This document shows positions 46,400 through 53,931 of a DNA stretch of 64,000 nucleotides, piece by piece. The position numbers and the translations under genes were made by a program. The stretch spans positions 329,191-393,190 of the forward strand of contig NZ_JAJEWQ010000001.1 of NCBI RefSeq assembly GCF_020687805.1, given 5' to 3'. The notes below the pieces were generated by a model, which worked only from the letters and a program-made list of their open reading frames with translations, was not told where the DNA came from and searched no databases. This DNA is from Planctobacterium marinum. GTDB taxonomy: Bacteria; Pseudomonadota; Gammaproteobacteria; Enterobacterales; Alteromonadaceae. Numbering within the stretch: the first letter of the stretch is position 1; every line of letters begins with the position of its first letter.

Positions 46400-47134
46400 C
46401 TAAAAGTCCCTAGATACACTTTCCAGCGATATAACCTTTGCCTTTAGCAAGTTTAAATCTTTAACATCACTGAAATCCCCATACATCTTATCTATCATAT
46501 CAAACAAGACTAGAGAGTCGGTATCATTCTTAACAATCAAATATGCTATATCTTCGAAAAGGAAGCCGAGTCTACAATTGTTAAAAGTATAATTATCAAA
46601 TTGTACCTTATCTGTTAAATGAGTATTTGCAGGAATACACTTTCTCGATCGTTCCACAGAAGGGAAATATCGCCATTCACTTTCTAGACAAAAATCCTTC
46701 GATATTTCATTTCCATTTTTATCTCGCATTTTTCCCATAATAGGTTTTGTCAAAGCCAATAAGTTAAACAAGCTATCTATGTGATTTTGTTTATCACTTT
46801 CATTAACAAATTCAGTTATCCGGGCAAAGTTAAGAATACTGTGATGAAAAGAGCTATTTTCGGTTAGATATACTACGGGGTTTACCCCACACTTAACCCC
46901 TCACTCTCTAGTCATACCAATTCCAAATGAACCATAAAAATCAGTATGCTCTCTAATTCTCGTTAACGGAATATCACAGAAACTAACCATTGGATATGAG
47001 ACGTTAGGAATATCTTTGTTATACCACCTAAAATCTTCCAGACAGTAGCGAGGCCAGAAACCATTAGTCATTATACTATTTAGAGTGTTTATCGAATCTG
47101 TAAAATGAAAAAGTGTATGTGACTTTGACCCCAT
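46400..47134 (-). pseudogene. AbiGi-like abortive infection gene with in-frame UGA
   Basis: Reading from ATG 47134 (GCAGGGAATT upstream) to the TAA at 46400-46402 gives 244 codons in one frame with a single TGA at 46901-46903 (codon 78). Before it: HTLFHFTDSINTLNSIM, GFWPRYCLEDFRW, YPMVSFCDIPLTRIREH, YGSFGIGMTRE; after it: GVKCGVNPVVYLTENS, then a helical C-terminus. This matches the AbiGi family, in which the residue after the T(K/R)E is Trp, so TGG has become TGA. The rest of the frame is undamaged. Either a recent nonsense pseudogene or a read-through gene. It is the only cargo of the left-hand 1.3 kb element between two att copies. Confidence 0.75.
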
Positions 47135-47454
47135 AATTCCCTGCAATTATTATCAATGAGAAACATTCAATACTAAATGTTATACATATTGCATTCAAAG
47201 CGCATCAACTAAGTAAGTTAACCCCCGTATTACAGCAGTATTCAAACCACCAAGGTTTATCTGGAACGTGGAGCGAGTCACCTGGAAAAAATGGCGGAAT
47301 TAAATCCGGTAGTTTCAAATGACCTGCTAAAGCAAGTTTAGTTTCGTAATTTTTGTAGGCATTTTGTCGACATTGGCGAGATAACATCTATTGACCAAAT
47401 GAAATACATTTAGAATGTTTTTCCGGTAAGCATTTGATTTTTATGTGATTTTAA
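47135..47454. other. Non-coding part of the remnant element
   Basis: About 320 bases between the AbiGi-like start and the second att copy. It contains the 21-base repeat at 47216; a 60-codon frame on the minus strand (47205-47387) uses the repeat as code and is judged spurious. Confidence 0.4.
47216..47236. repeat. 21-base repeat shared with the prophage intergenic region
   Basis: AGTTAACCCCCGTATTACAG plus one C at 47216-47236 is identical to 48459-48479. At the second place it is the left half of a terminator hairpin; here the right half is lost. It links the remnant element to the phage beside it. Confidence 0.75.
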
Positions 47455-47513
47455 ATGGTGCCCGGGGCCGGACTTGAACCGGCACGATCTTACGATCGAG
47501 GGATTTTAAATCC
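47455..47513 (-). repeat. attL of the inovirus prophage (59-base direct repeat)
   Basis: Identical over 59 bases to 58619-58677. The repeat covers the CCA end, T arm, variable arm and anticodon stem-loop of tRNA-Leu(UAA) and diverges right after the anticodon stem. It marks the left prophage junction and keeps the original chromosomal 3' tRNA fragment. Confidence 0.88.
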
Positions 47514-47606
47514 TTTCCCGAGGTCAGAAAACTAGATATATTTCATATAAAACAAGGGGTTAAAGAACGTTTTCAACCCCATAACTACCCCTTTTATACC
47601 CATCCA

Positions 47607-47624
47607 TGTAAGAAGAATGTAAGA
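47607..47624 (+). repeat. Candidate integrase arm-type site (left copy)
   Basis: TGTAAGAAGAATGTAAGA occurs here, 94 bases inside attL, and again at 58528-58545, 74 bases inside attR, in the same orientation. Each copy contains two TGTAAGA units. Distances suit the arm sites of a tyrosine integrase. Confidence 0.5.
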
Positions 47625-47664
47625 AGATTTATGTGTATGTTCACTACCAGTCGGAAGGTAACAA

Positions 47665-48354
47665 TTAGTCTGCCACCCTTAAATCTGATGGCCAAACAAA
47701 ATACTCACCAAACCTTTTGCTAATCTTTAATTCTCCGCCTGCTTCTTTACCAAGTTCAGTGAGTATATGACCATCGCCTGAAATAGAGAGATAGCCTAAA
47801 TCTACAAACCTTTCAATTAGTTCACCTGTCTTTAATTTGTTATTCTTCGCAAGCTTAGATGTGGATAACGGTTGCGATTCTCCCCCAGATGACTGCTCGG
47901 AAGGATGGACTCGCTCCAAAGAGATTCTGACTTCGTCACTAATTCGAATTATACGTTGCGATTCTTCAAAAGACTCTTTATATAAGTCTGGGTCATCAAG
48001 GCGATTTATCAATACACCCATTTCATTATTATTGACCTGACTAAATTCGTACAAATTCAGACTGGTAATAATACAAGTCTCTTCATTTATATAGCACTTT
48101 GCATGAAGATTTTTGCAAAAACTAGTTCTAACAAATGACAATTGTTTTAACCAGTCTATTTCCTCTGGCTGCAACTCACTTTTACCATAAACAATACGTA
48201 TATCGATTTTCAATCTATTCTTGTCTTCCAGTAACTCTCGAATGCGATCGTTCAGCTTAAGAAATGGACTAATTAAGATAAGCCTCTCAGAAGCAGTTTT
48301 AATCAACTCTTCAAGATAGTAATTAGTTGCGCTGGTGTTTAAAAACTTTGCCAT
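47665..48354 (-). CDS. Phospholipase D-like (HKD) protein, prophage cargo
   Basis: 229 residues. The N-terminal 130 residues form one PLD-like unit: ERLILISPFLKLNDRI, then the catalytic-type motif LHAKCYINEETCIITSLNL (His and Lys in HxK, Glu at the usual Asp place, SLN for the GSxN). Single-HKD proteins act as dimers and are usually nucleases or phosphodiesterases. The C-terminal 70 residues (LKTGELIERFVDLGYLSI, HILTELGKEAGG) resemble a winged helix. Not an inovirus core gene; it sits between attL and the phage origin, opposite a terminator, and is more AT-rich than the structural genes. A defence role is possible but inferred. Confidence 0.75.
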   Translation of the reverse strand: MAKFLNTSATNYYLEELIKTASERLILISPFLKLNDRIRELLEDKNRLKIDIRIVYGKSELQPEEIDWLKQLSFVRTSFCKNLHAKCYINEETCIITSLNLYEFSQVNNNEMGVLINRLDDPDLYKESFEESQRIIRISDEVRISLERVHPSEQSSGGESQPLSTSKLAKNNKLKTGELIERFVDLGYLSISGDGHILTELGKEAGGELKISKRFGEYFVWPSDLRVAD

Positions 48355-48463
48355 AAAGTTCCTTTTTAGTTAGCTGTAGAAATAAGAATAACTAAGTTAA
48401 AGAGCAAAAGGCAAATAATATAACCCTTTATCGAAGCAAGACCAGTATAACTGGGATAGTTAA

Positions 48464-48491
48464 CCCCCGTATTACAGCCACGGGGGTTTTT
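48464..48491 (+). terminator. Terminator at the edge of the phage intergenic region
   Basis: CCCCCGT (48464-48470), 9-base loop, ACGGGGG (48480-48486) then TTTTT. It would stop plus-strand transcripts that, in the circular phage, come from the integrase through attP. Confidence 0.8.
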
Positions 48492-48800
48492 CTTTTTGAG
48501 CTTCACACTGCCTGCGCTCCCGTAGGTGCTCGGCTGTGTTCAGCTCTAAAAAGAGTTTATTTCCCTGCCGGGGGCGTCACTGGCCGTGACAGGCAGCCCT
48601 TAAAAGCAAGGCCCCTGTGACGCCTCAAAATTCGTCAACTTCCTAAATCGGAACCCCAGAGGGGACCCCCTTGCTTCGCAACCCTGCGGGCGATTTAGTC
48701 CGTTTTGACTAATTTTTCTGGCTTACACATCTTCGTTATCACTTCGGTAAGCGGCGGGTTCCCCGTCCGCTACGCGAACTGATACAAAGGGGCCAATACC
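48492..48800. other. Inovirus intergenic/origin region with f1-like hairpin
   Basis: A GC-rich, hairpin-dense stretch without genes. CTAAATCG (48643-48650) pairs with CGATTTAG (48691-48698); inside are GGAACCCC-AGA-GGGGACCCCC and TTGC-TTC-GCAA. From memory, the f1/M13 intergenic hairpin is CTAAATCGGAACCC... CCCCCGATTTAG, the same layout without the extra 20 bases. A second complex stem CTGCC...GTCAC-TGGCC-GTGAC.GGCAG lies at about 48560-48595. This is the likely replication and packaging region. Confidence 0.65.
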
Positions 48801-49127
48801 ATGCAGGCATTAACTTTAGATTTAGACTTCACGGGCTGTTTCCCCCTTGCCTGTCCGGTCAAAAAGAAGAGAGCTAAGCGTGATTTTGGGCCTAAACCAG
48901 TTCAATTAACTTTAATGTTGTTTCGAAAAATGGTGGCTAGATTATGGAATGTCCGGAATGTAAAAAACCAATGGTGTTCGAAAACGGAGACGACGAAGAT
49001 GCACCGTATCATCACGATCCTCTCGATAACAATGTATGGGAGCATTACAAAAGCACGCACCCTGATTACTGGTATTGCGAAAAGTGCAATAGCTTTTACG
49101 AAGCAGATATTTGGACGAATAAAGTAA
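48801..49127 (+). CDS. Possible small phage protein
   Basis: First frame after the intergenic region. The N-terminal 45 residues (MQALTLDLDFTGCFPLACPV, then KKKRAKRDFGPKP) look protein-like and basic, while the part beyond 48944 overlaps the next gene in another frame and looks like non-coding translation. A shorter or frameshifted gene is possible. No family recognised. Confidence 0.3.
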   Translation: MQALTLDLDFTGCFPLACPVKKKRAKRDFGPKPVQLTLMLFRKMVARLWNVRNVKNQWCSKTETTKMHRIITILSITMYGSITKARTLITGIAKSAIAFTKQIFGRIK

Positions 49128-49159
49128 TCGCCAGCGAGGAGGCACAAAATGAGCAATAA
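48944..49159 (+). CDS. Small zinc-ribbon-like phage protein
   Basis: 71 residues with two Cys pairs, MECPECKKPM and YWYCEKCNSFYEAD, separated by an acidic, His-rich stretch (ENGDDEDAPYHHDPLDN). This is a typical zinc-knuckle layout. The start overlaps the preceding frame; the stop overlaps the next gene by 11 bases. Function unknown; a small regulator or nucleic-acid binder is plausible. Confidence 0.6.
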   Translation: MECPECKKPMVFENGDDEDAPYHHDPLDNNVWEHYKSTHPDYWYCEKCNSFYEADIWTNKVIASEEAQNEQ

Positions 49160-49340
49160 AGACGCAAACTATTCAGAGAAATTAAAGCGCTCAGGCATCG
49201 TTAAAATAACCCTGAGAGTGCCGGAAGAATTCAGGGACGAGTTTTTCAGAATGGCTAAGTTTTGCCGTGATTATAGGGACTATTATCCGGACATTTGTCG
49301 GAGCAAAACCAAAGGGACGATTAAAGCTATTGGAAACTGA
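49149..49340 (+). CDS. Small phage protein with RHH-like segment
   Basis: 63 residues after a strong GAGGAGG site. IVKITLRVPEEFRDEFFRMA resembles the strand and first helix of ribbon-helix-helix proteins; the rest is basic and rich in Tyr/Arg. It ends directly against the convergent Zot gene. It may be a transcription regulator of the phage. Confidence 0.5.
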   Translation: MSNKDANYSEKLKRSGIVKITLRVPEEFRDEFFRMAKFCRDYRDYYPDICRSKTKGTIKAIGN

Positions 49341-50510
49341 CTATATTGAAGTTTCTTGCAGCGGCTCCTGTATTTCTTTTGGTGGGCAAGTGTAGAAAGC
49401 TACATGCTCACCATAATTAAGTTGCACAAGACATTCAGAGCGCAATAAAAAGCTAATCCCTAGCGCCTTTAAATCATCAGTAGTAAAGGCCTGCTCAGTG
49501 CCGTTCTTAATGGCGGTAAAAACACCATCTATTGAGTTACTGGTTTTGGTGTAGCCACTGAAATAAATGGCGTCATATTGTTGAAGGTATTGTTGCTGAA
49601 GCTTTGTTATTAAAACAGTTTCAGCAGTAGGTTTATTACCTGAATTGTCAGATACAGTGCGAGCAACCGAAGCGCGATCACTTTTACCAGATACCTGAGC
49701 ACCTTTACTACCAGGCTGTTTTTGTTCAGTCTGGCCGCTACTACCCCCCATAGCTTTAGGGGCAGGCTTAGACAATAGATAACCCCACAGACAAACGAGA
49801 AAAACCAGCATACCCAGTATTTTAGGATTCTTATAAAACGGGGTTCTTGGCTCGATATTGTTATGGTCCCCTGTGATAGTTGACGCATAAAGTTCGAAAA
49901 TCTTTTTCGGGACGTACTGCCAGAAACGGACGGTTGTAATTGATGCGGCTGTTTTTCCGTTTGATTCACTGTCATGCTCCACCGTTTTATAAAAGCGCCA
50001 CAAACCCATATTGACGTGACGAACTGCCACTTTAGCCATGACACGGGCCATTTCATGGACCTTTTTAATGTTGGTTGTTGTAAATACAAAATCCCAGTTG
50101 TAATGACGCTGCATATCCCATGCAACGTGGATAGTTTCCGGCCTGCGGTCAGTTTCGGGTAAATGGTCCTGATTTTCTGGATAGTCCAATAGTCTGAGGT
50201 CTTTTTCTGTCCATTTGGGCGGGAATATGCGCTGCACTTCGTCAATGACAAAGAAGGCCCCTTTCGGTGCCCAGTGAAAAAAGCGCGCCAGTTTATCCCG
50301 CCCCGCCTGTACATCAGTATCAATATGGATGACCTGAAAGTCTGGATGAACCGCATCTTCACCCAATACCCTGACCGTGTTTTCTCGAGAAAAGCCGCGA
50401 ACATTGGTAATCAGTGTGCGGCCTGTTTTGATGATTTTCAGAATATCGTCTTTGATAGCGCCTGATGTTTTAAATGTTCCGTCAGGGCCATGGTGAATTT
50501 TTATGCTCAT
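49341..50510 (-). CDS. zot: Zot-family morphogenesis ATPase (pI)
   Basis: 389 residues. The inovirus assembly ATPase that drives extrusion through the inner membrane. Walker A variant HHGPDGTFKTSGA at residue 6, Walker B AFFVIDEVQRIFPP near 90, a membrane helix about 230-248 (ILGMLVFLVCLWGYLLS), then a linker rich in Ser/Gly/Lys and a periplasmic domain with two Cys (LRSECLVQ, FYTCPP). The N-cytoplasmic, C-periplasmic layout is that of pI/Zot. Overlaps the pVI-like gene by ATGA. Last gene of the morphogenesis operon. Confidence 0.93.
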   Translation of the reverse strand: MSIKIHHGPDGTFKTSGAIKDDILKIIKTGRTLITNVRGFSRENTVRVLGEDAVHPDFQVIHIDTDVQAGRDKLARFFHWAPKGAFFVIDEVQRIFPPKWTEKDLRLLDYPENQDHLPETDRRPETIHVAWDMQRHYNWDFVFTTTNIKKVHEMARVMAKVAVRHVNMGLWRFYKTVEHDSESNGKTAASITTVRFWQYVPKKIFELYASTITGDHNNIEPRTPFYKNPKILGMLVFLVCLWGYLLSKPAPKAMGGSSGQTEQKQPGSKGAQVSGKSDRASVARTVSDNSGNKPTAETVLITKLQQQYLQQYDAIYFSGYTKTSNSIDGVFTAIKNGTEQAFTTDDLKALGISFLLRSECLVQLNYGEHVAFYTCPPKEIQEPLQETSI

Positions 50511-50821
50511 TTTTTAACAAAGCTTAATGCGAATTTTGCGACCAGTGACTGAAAGACCCAGCTCAGCCCAGTAAAGACATTAAAAAATTCCAATGATGAT
50601 TTTAATGATGGTGATATATAGCCGATTGCCGCCGCCAACCTTGCAGCCAGTTGCAAATCAGCTATGAATGCGCTGGCCACGGCCCACGCTGTAGAATACA
50701 GCCAGATGGTAAATTTGATTCTGGCCCAAATCAGTTTCAGCGCCAGATACTGAATGGCATCGTTTGCCATGTTGTAAACATCGACAGTAAAGAAATCATA
50801 AATAGCCTGGAAGAAGTCCAT
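50507..50821 (-). CDS. pVI-like minor coat protein
   Basis: 104 residues with two to three hydrophobic segments (LALKLIWARIKFTIWLYSTAW; FNVFTGLSWVFQSLV), no signal peptide, located between the pIII-like and Zot genes, exactly where gVI lies in Ff and related phages. It resembles the DUF2523 proteins of this position. Overlaps its downstream neighbour and follows the upstream gene by four bases. Confidence 0.7.
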   Translation of the reverse strand: MDFFQAIYDFFTVDVYNMANDAIQYLALKLIWARIKFTIWLYSTAWAVASAFIADLQLAARLAAAIGYISPSLKSSLEFFNVFTGLSWVFQSLVAKFALSFVKK

Positions 50822-50825
50822 CAGA

Positions 50826-52250
50826 TCACCTCAATAAAATAGCAATGCTGATAACAGCAAAAATAAACAGAAATGCCACAGATACTATCTGCAGCTCATC
50901 GTGAAAATTGGTAAAGCAGGTTTGCTTTGTGGCGCCCAAAAACTGGATAATATCGACACAACCATAAAAGCCGGCCTCCGGCACATCGACAGTTAATAAG
51001 CTGCTCATTTCCGTTCGGATGCTTTCGACAAGCTGTTCATATTCGGCCTGTACGTCTGCTATTTCCTGATTGGCGTCTTCCTCAGATGTGATTGCGCCTT
51101 TTTCGTTTTCTTCCACTTCGCCTATCGTTGAAATCTCATTACGAATTTCGCCCAGCGTGTCGTCCATCTGGCTTAGTGTGGAATTGGTTGTATTGAGCTT
51201 AGAGTTCGCACTGGATAACAGGGATTCAACACCGGACAGGTCAATGTTGACGGTAATTTCTTCGGATTGAGGTGTGCCATTATCGGGATATTGCGGGTCG
51301 TCGAAACCGTCACCGTCAGAATCCAAATCCTCATTATTGGCAATACCATCCCCGTCAATGTCCGGGTCGGCATAGTCGGGAATGGTATCCCCGTCAGTGT
51401 CATTGGTGTAACACACAAAATGGGTCTGGCCGTTGGATGTAACAGTGCCACAACCCTCGTAACAAACGTCACCGGTACACATATTTTGTGGCGTTTCTGT
51501 GCATACCAGGAAACCGGAGTCAGGGACACAGTTGCCCTCTTCACCCGCCGGAACCAGTTCAGATTGTTCATACGACTCCCCCTGCTTAGCGTAGCAATTG
51601 GATTCATTATCTAACTGATAGTACCCCTGACCGGAATTGGTATAACCACAGCGTGAGCCGTCATCACGCTGTACACAGACATTCGGGGCGAAATTACTGC
51701 CAGCAGGTAACAGATAATCGTCATCGTGCGGCGATACGGGGCACGTGTCTTCATCGCCGAGCTGTTGCGGGTCGAAACAGACATTAGTTCCGTTTGAATA
51801 GCCGATTGTTGTCGTATAAAACGGGTGTTCATCTGGTGGGCATGAATAACTTGTTTCTGCATACGCAGAAACGGAGGTATCAACCTTAATACCGGTAACT
51901 TCACCACCGGCTTGCGTCTGTGATGTACATGTGCATTTTGCAGCCAGAGAACCCTGCACAAACTCCACATCTGTATAGCTCCCGTCACATATACGTTTCG
52001 GGTAGCGGTTGTCTATTGTTTTACCTAAACAATACTGAGTGAGCTTGTCGAATGCGTTGGCACCTGTGCCAACCTCCAGCATAAGAGATTCTTGTTTCTG
52101 AGTCTTAGACTTACTGATGTGGTAAATGCTGTTTTCATCTGTCATGAAATCGCTGTCTACGATGACTTGCGAATGTGCCGGAAGCACAAACGCAAACCAT
52201 ATAACAGCAACAACAAAAGTAATGGATATGGTTCTGTTAACGAGTCGCAT
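50826..52250 (-). CDS. pIII-like adsorption protein with TSP3 calcium repeats
   Basis: 474 residues from the ATG at 52250 (MRLVNRTISITFVVAVIWFA, signal peptide, cleavage near AHSQ). The N-terminal part has many Cys pairs, typical for receptor-binding heads. At about 280-325 are three thrombospondin type-3 repeats (DTDGDTIPDYADPDIDGDGI, then DLDSDGDGFDD), which bind calcium. A coiled segment (SLLSSANSKLNTTNSTLSQM) precedes a C-terminal Cys-containing domain and membrane anchor (VAFLFIFAVISIAILLR). This head-linker-anchor plan and the place in the operon fit the tip protein that binds the host pilus or membrane. The receptor is unknown. Confidence 0.85.
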   Translation of the reverse strand: MRLVNRTISITFVVAVIWFAFVLPAHSQVIVDSDFMTDENSIYHISKSKTQKQESLMLEVGTGANAFDKLTQYCLGKTIDNRYPKRICDGSYTDVEFVQGSLAAKCTCTSQTQAGGEVTGIKVDTSVSAYAETSYSCPPDEHPFYTTTIGYSNGTNVCFDPQQLGDEDTCPVSPHDDDYLLPAGSNFAPNVCVQRDDGSRCGYTNSGQGYYQLDNESNCYAKQGESYEQSELVPAGEEGNCVPDSGFLVCTETPQNMCTGDVCYEGCGTVTSNGQTHFVCYTNDTDGDTIPDYADPDIDGDGIANNEDLDSDGDGFDDPQYPDNGTPQSEEITVNIDLSGVESLLSSANSKLNTTNSTLSQMDDTLGEIRNEISTIGEVEENEKGAITSEEDANQEIADVQAEYEQLVESIRTEMSSLLTVDVPEAGFYGCVDIIQFLGATKQTCFTNFHDELQIVSVAFLFIFAVISIAILLR

Positions 52251-52320
52251 AAAAGCCCAGCCCCACTCCAAGAATGAAAGATAAACCGTCAGCAATCCCG
52301 AGTAACATTCCCATATCCAT
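52237..52320 (-). CDS. pVII/pIX-like minor coat peptide (27 aa)
   Basis: Translation from ATG 52320 gives 27 residues: MDMGMLLGIADGLSFILGVG, then LGFYATR. It has an AGGTGACC-type ribosome-binding site and its stop overlaps the start of the pIII-like gene. One hydrophobic helix with a short acidic N-terminus and basic C-terminus is the plan of pVII/pIX, which cap the virion end where assembly starts. Its place between coat and tip genes supports this. Too short for standard gene finders. Confidence 0.65.
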   Translation of the reverse strand: MDMGMLLGIADGLSFILGVGLGFYATR

Positions 52321-52329
52321 TTTGGTCAC

Positions 52330-52542
52330 CTAGATTTTGCGAACCATGGTGACAATCAGACCGATAACCACTAACGAGGCCACCGTTCCGATAACATACT
52401 CACCGGTAGTGAGCGCATCAGTTTCAGCGGCCGTGATAGCGGTCTGAACTGCGGTTGTGTCGATTGCGTAAGATACGCCAGACATCACCGTTGAGCCGAT
52501 TGCAGCAGTAGCCAGTAAGATTTTTGATTTCAAATTTTTCAT
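52330..52542 (-). CDS. pVIII-like major coat protein
   Basis: 70-residue precursor from ATG 52542 (GGAGAAATACC upstream): signal peptide MKNLKSKILLATAAIGSTVM to about residue 28 (SYA), then a 42-residue mature coat with an acidic N-terminal helix (TAAETDALTTGEY), membrane helix VIGTVASLVVIGLIVTMV and basic end RKI. This is the standard inovirus major coat layout. Confidence 0.92.
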   Translation of the reverse strand: MKNLKSKILLATAAIGSTVMSGVSYAIDTTAVQTAITAAETDALTTGEYVIGTVASLVVIGLIVTMVRKI

Positions 52543-52565
52543 GGTATTTCTCCAAATATTTAAGT

Positions 52566-52997
52566 TTAGGTACGTCTTATTTTGGCAATCATCGCCAAAA
52601 TCCATCCAATGCCCAGACCGCCAACCCACACATGCAGCATTGAGCCAAAAGCGAGGTCGTAAGCCTGTACATCGAAATTCATTTCATAGCCAGAATCTGG
52701 CTGGGTAATGTGTCCTGGCAGGTTCCAGTAATTGGTCCCGGTGTCCAAAACATCTAATTCATATGCGGCACAATCAAGAGGTGACAAAGGGATTGGTGTA
52801 AATGTGCCGTTATCCATTTCACCGCACTGGCCCGTTGTGTATGAGCCGCCAGTGTCCTGGTCATTTTCAAATTCAGCCAGCGCGTTATATTCAGAAGCCA
52901 AAGAAAGGGCATAATAAGGATCTACACATTCAGCGGCTGGTATACCTGTTAGTGTGTACGGTGTATCTGAGTGACTATCGTAACTGTAACAATTCAT
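52566..52997 (-). CDS. Tail-anchored phage protein
   Basis: 143 residues from ATG 52997, which overlaps the upstream stop as ATGA. Mostly polar with four to five Cys and many Asp/Thr, ending with a membrane helix and basic tail (VWVGGLGIGWILAMIAKIRRT). No N-terminal signal. Its end resembles that of the preceding gene (GAGIGLIIGVIKRLEHRP), so the two may be paralogous tail-anchored proteins. Position just upstream of the coat gene is where inoviruses often keep structural or host-range proteins. Confidence 0.65.
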   Translation of the reverse strand: MNCYSYDSHSDTPYTLTGIPAAECVDPYYALSLASEYNALAEFENDQDTGGSYTTGQCGEMDNGTFTPIPLSPLDCAAYELDVLDTGTNYWNLPGHITQPDSGYEMNFDVQAYDLAFGSMLHVWVGGLGIGWILAMIAKIRRT

Positions 52998-53431
52998 GGT
53001 CTGTGCTCCAGTCGCTTGATTACACCGATTATCAGGCCGATACCCGCGCCAATGGTCCACATCATGATTGTAGAATCCACACCAAGCTCATAAAGTGCGG
53101 CTGCAATTTGCGTGTCAGTTTCAGTTGTCTGTGGCTGTTCAGCCTGATAGTTCAAAAGGTCGTTATAGGTAGCAACCTGCAAAATGATGAATTCGTTTGC
53201 CGCAGTGCATTCTGAAAAGCTGTTGTAATCAATGCGGGCAAAGGTAAAAAACGTGCCTGATGAATGTATCTGATTACAGCTGATGTATGACGGGATTGTC
53301 AGATGCAGTTCCAGTGGCTGCATTTCTGAATATGTAATTGCGTAATAAGTCGTGCAGTCTGCCACCGTTTGTGTCTCAGAGACTTTGAAGTGCCTGCCTG
53401 TTACATAATATTCAGCGCAGTGACTAGGCAT
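52994..53431 (-). CDS. Tail-anchored phage protein
   Basis: 145 residues from ATG 53431, overlapping the upstream stop as ATGCCTAG. Polar N-terminal part with three Cys (SHCAEYY, ADCTTYY, ISCNQI, SECTAAN are the Cys contexts), C-terminal membrane helix MMWTIGAGIGLIIGVIKRL. See the downstream paralogue-like gene. No function assigned. Confidence 0.6.
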   Translation of the reverse strand: MPSHCAEYYVTGRHFKVSETQTVADCTTYYAITYSEMQPLELHLTIPSYISCNQIHSSGTFFTFARIDYNSFSECTAANEFIILQVATYNDLLNYQAEQPQTTETDTQIAAALYELGVDSTIMMWTIGAGIGLIIGVIKRLEHRP

Positions 53432-53684
53432 GTTCCGGCTCCAGAATAAAGCTGACATTGCCAGCATCATCACGAACAAATTCAACAACCGGCGACACGC
53501 ACAGATTGTTGAATGCATTCCTGAATGTTTCGAACTCGATTAACAACTGAAAGTGTAAGCCCCCGTTCAGGAGGCTCGTATAATGTCCGGCCTGCTGTAT
53601 CCGCTCAAACACAATGACCGTGTCACCCGCCTTGAACAGGTAACAATCGCCAGCCATTGTGATTTCTGCGAAACAACCTGCCAT
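53424..53684 (-). CDS. Small phage protein, paralogue of the next one upstream
   Basis: 86 residues. Shares with the 81-residue product of the upstream gene the pattern Y/V-F-A-DT-VF, G..T...NG, FE.F..A, V.F...D.G and a final strand. Beta-rich; no family recognised. Start overlaps the upstream stop (TGATG), so they are coupled. Confidence 0.6.
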   Translation of the reverse strand: MAGCFAEITMAGDCYLFKAGDTVIVFERIQQAGHYTSLLNGGLHFQLLIEFETFRNAFNNLCVSPVVEFVRDDAGNVSFILEPEHA

Positions 53685-53929
53685 CAGTGCACCCCGTAAA
53701 TCAGTTCATAACTACCGTCGTCCTGATGCTCAAATGTGACCCGGTCAGATTGCGACAGGCGCACCATGGCATGGTCAAATTGTTCAAACGGAATCGCTAC
53801 ACCAAGGCCATTTTTACCGTTAGTGATAAATGTAAAATCACCGTCAGGAGCGTACGCATTAAAGACGAAACGAGTATCAAGTGCCTGAAAGACATTTACC
53901 CCACCCTCAATAAAAATGGCCTTGTCCAT
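53684..53929 (-). CDS. Small phage protein, tandem paralogue
   Basis: 81 residues, beta-rich (FIEGGVNVFQALDTRFVFN, IPFEQFDHAMVRLSQSD). Tandem duplicate of the 86-residue gene downstream. No recognised family; in this position inoviruses have variable small genes. Confidence 0.6.
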   Translation of the reverse strand: MDKAIFIEGGVNVFQALDTRFVFNAYAPDGDFTFITNGKNGLGVAIPFEQFDHAMVRLSQSDRVTFEHQDDGSYELIYGVH

Positions 53930-53931
53930 GG

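Noticed and set aside
46901-46903. Selenocysteine codon in the AbiGi-like gene
   Set aside because: No SECIS-like hairpin was evident after the UGA, and Trp rather than Cys/Sec is expected at this place.
47205-47387. 60-codon minus-strand frame beside the second att copy
   Set aside because: It ends inside the 21-base repeat that is non-coding in the phage, and has no ribosome-binding site or recognisable pattern.
48801-50821. CTX-type toxin genes next to Zot
   Set aside because: Genes beside Zot are pVI-like and small regulators; no toxin subunit is visible, and Zot itself is a morphogenesis ATPase.
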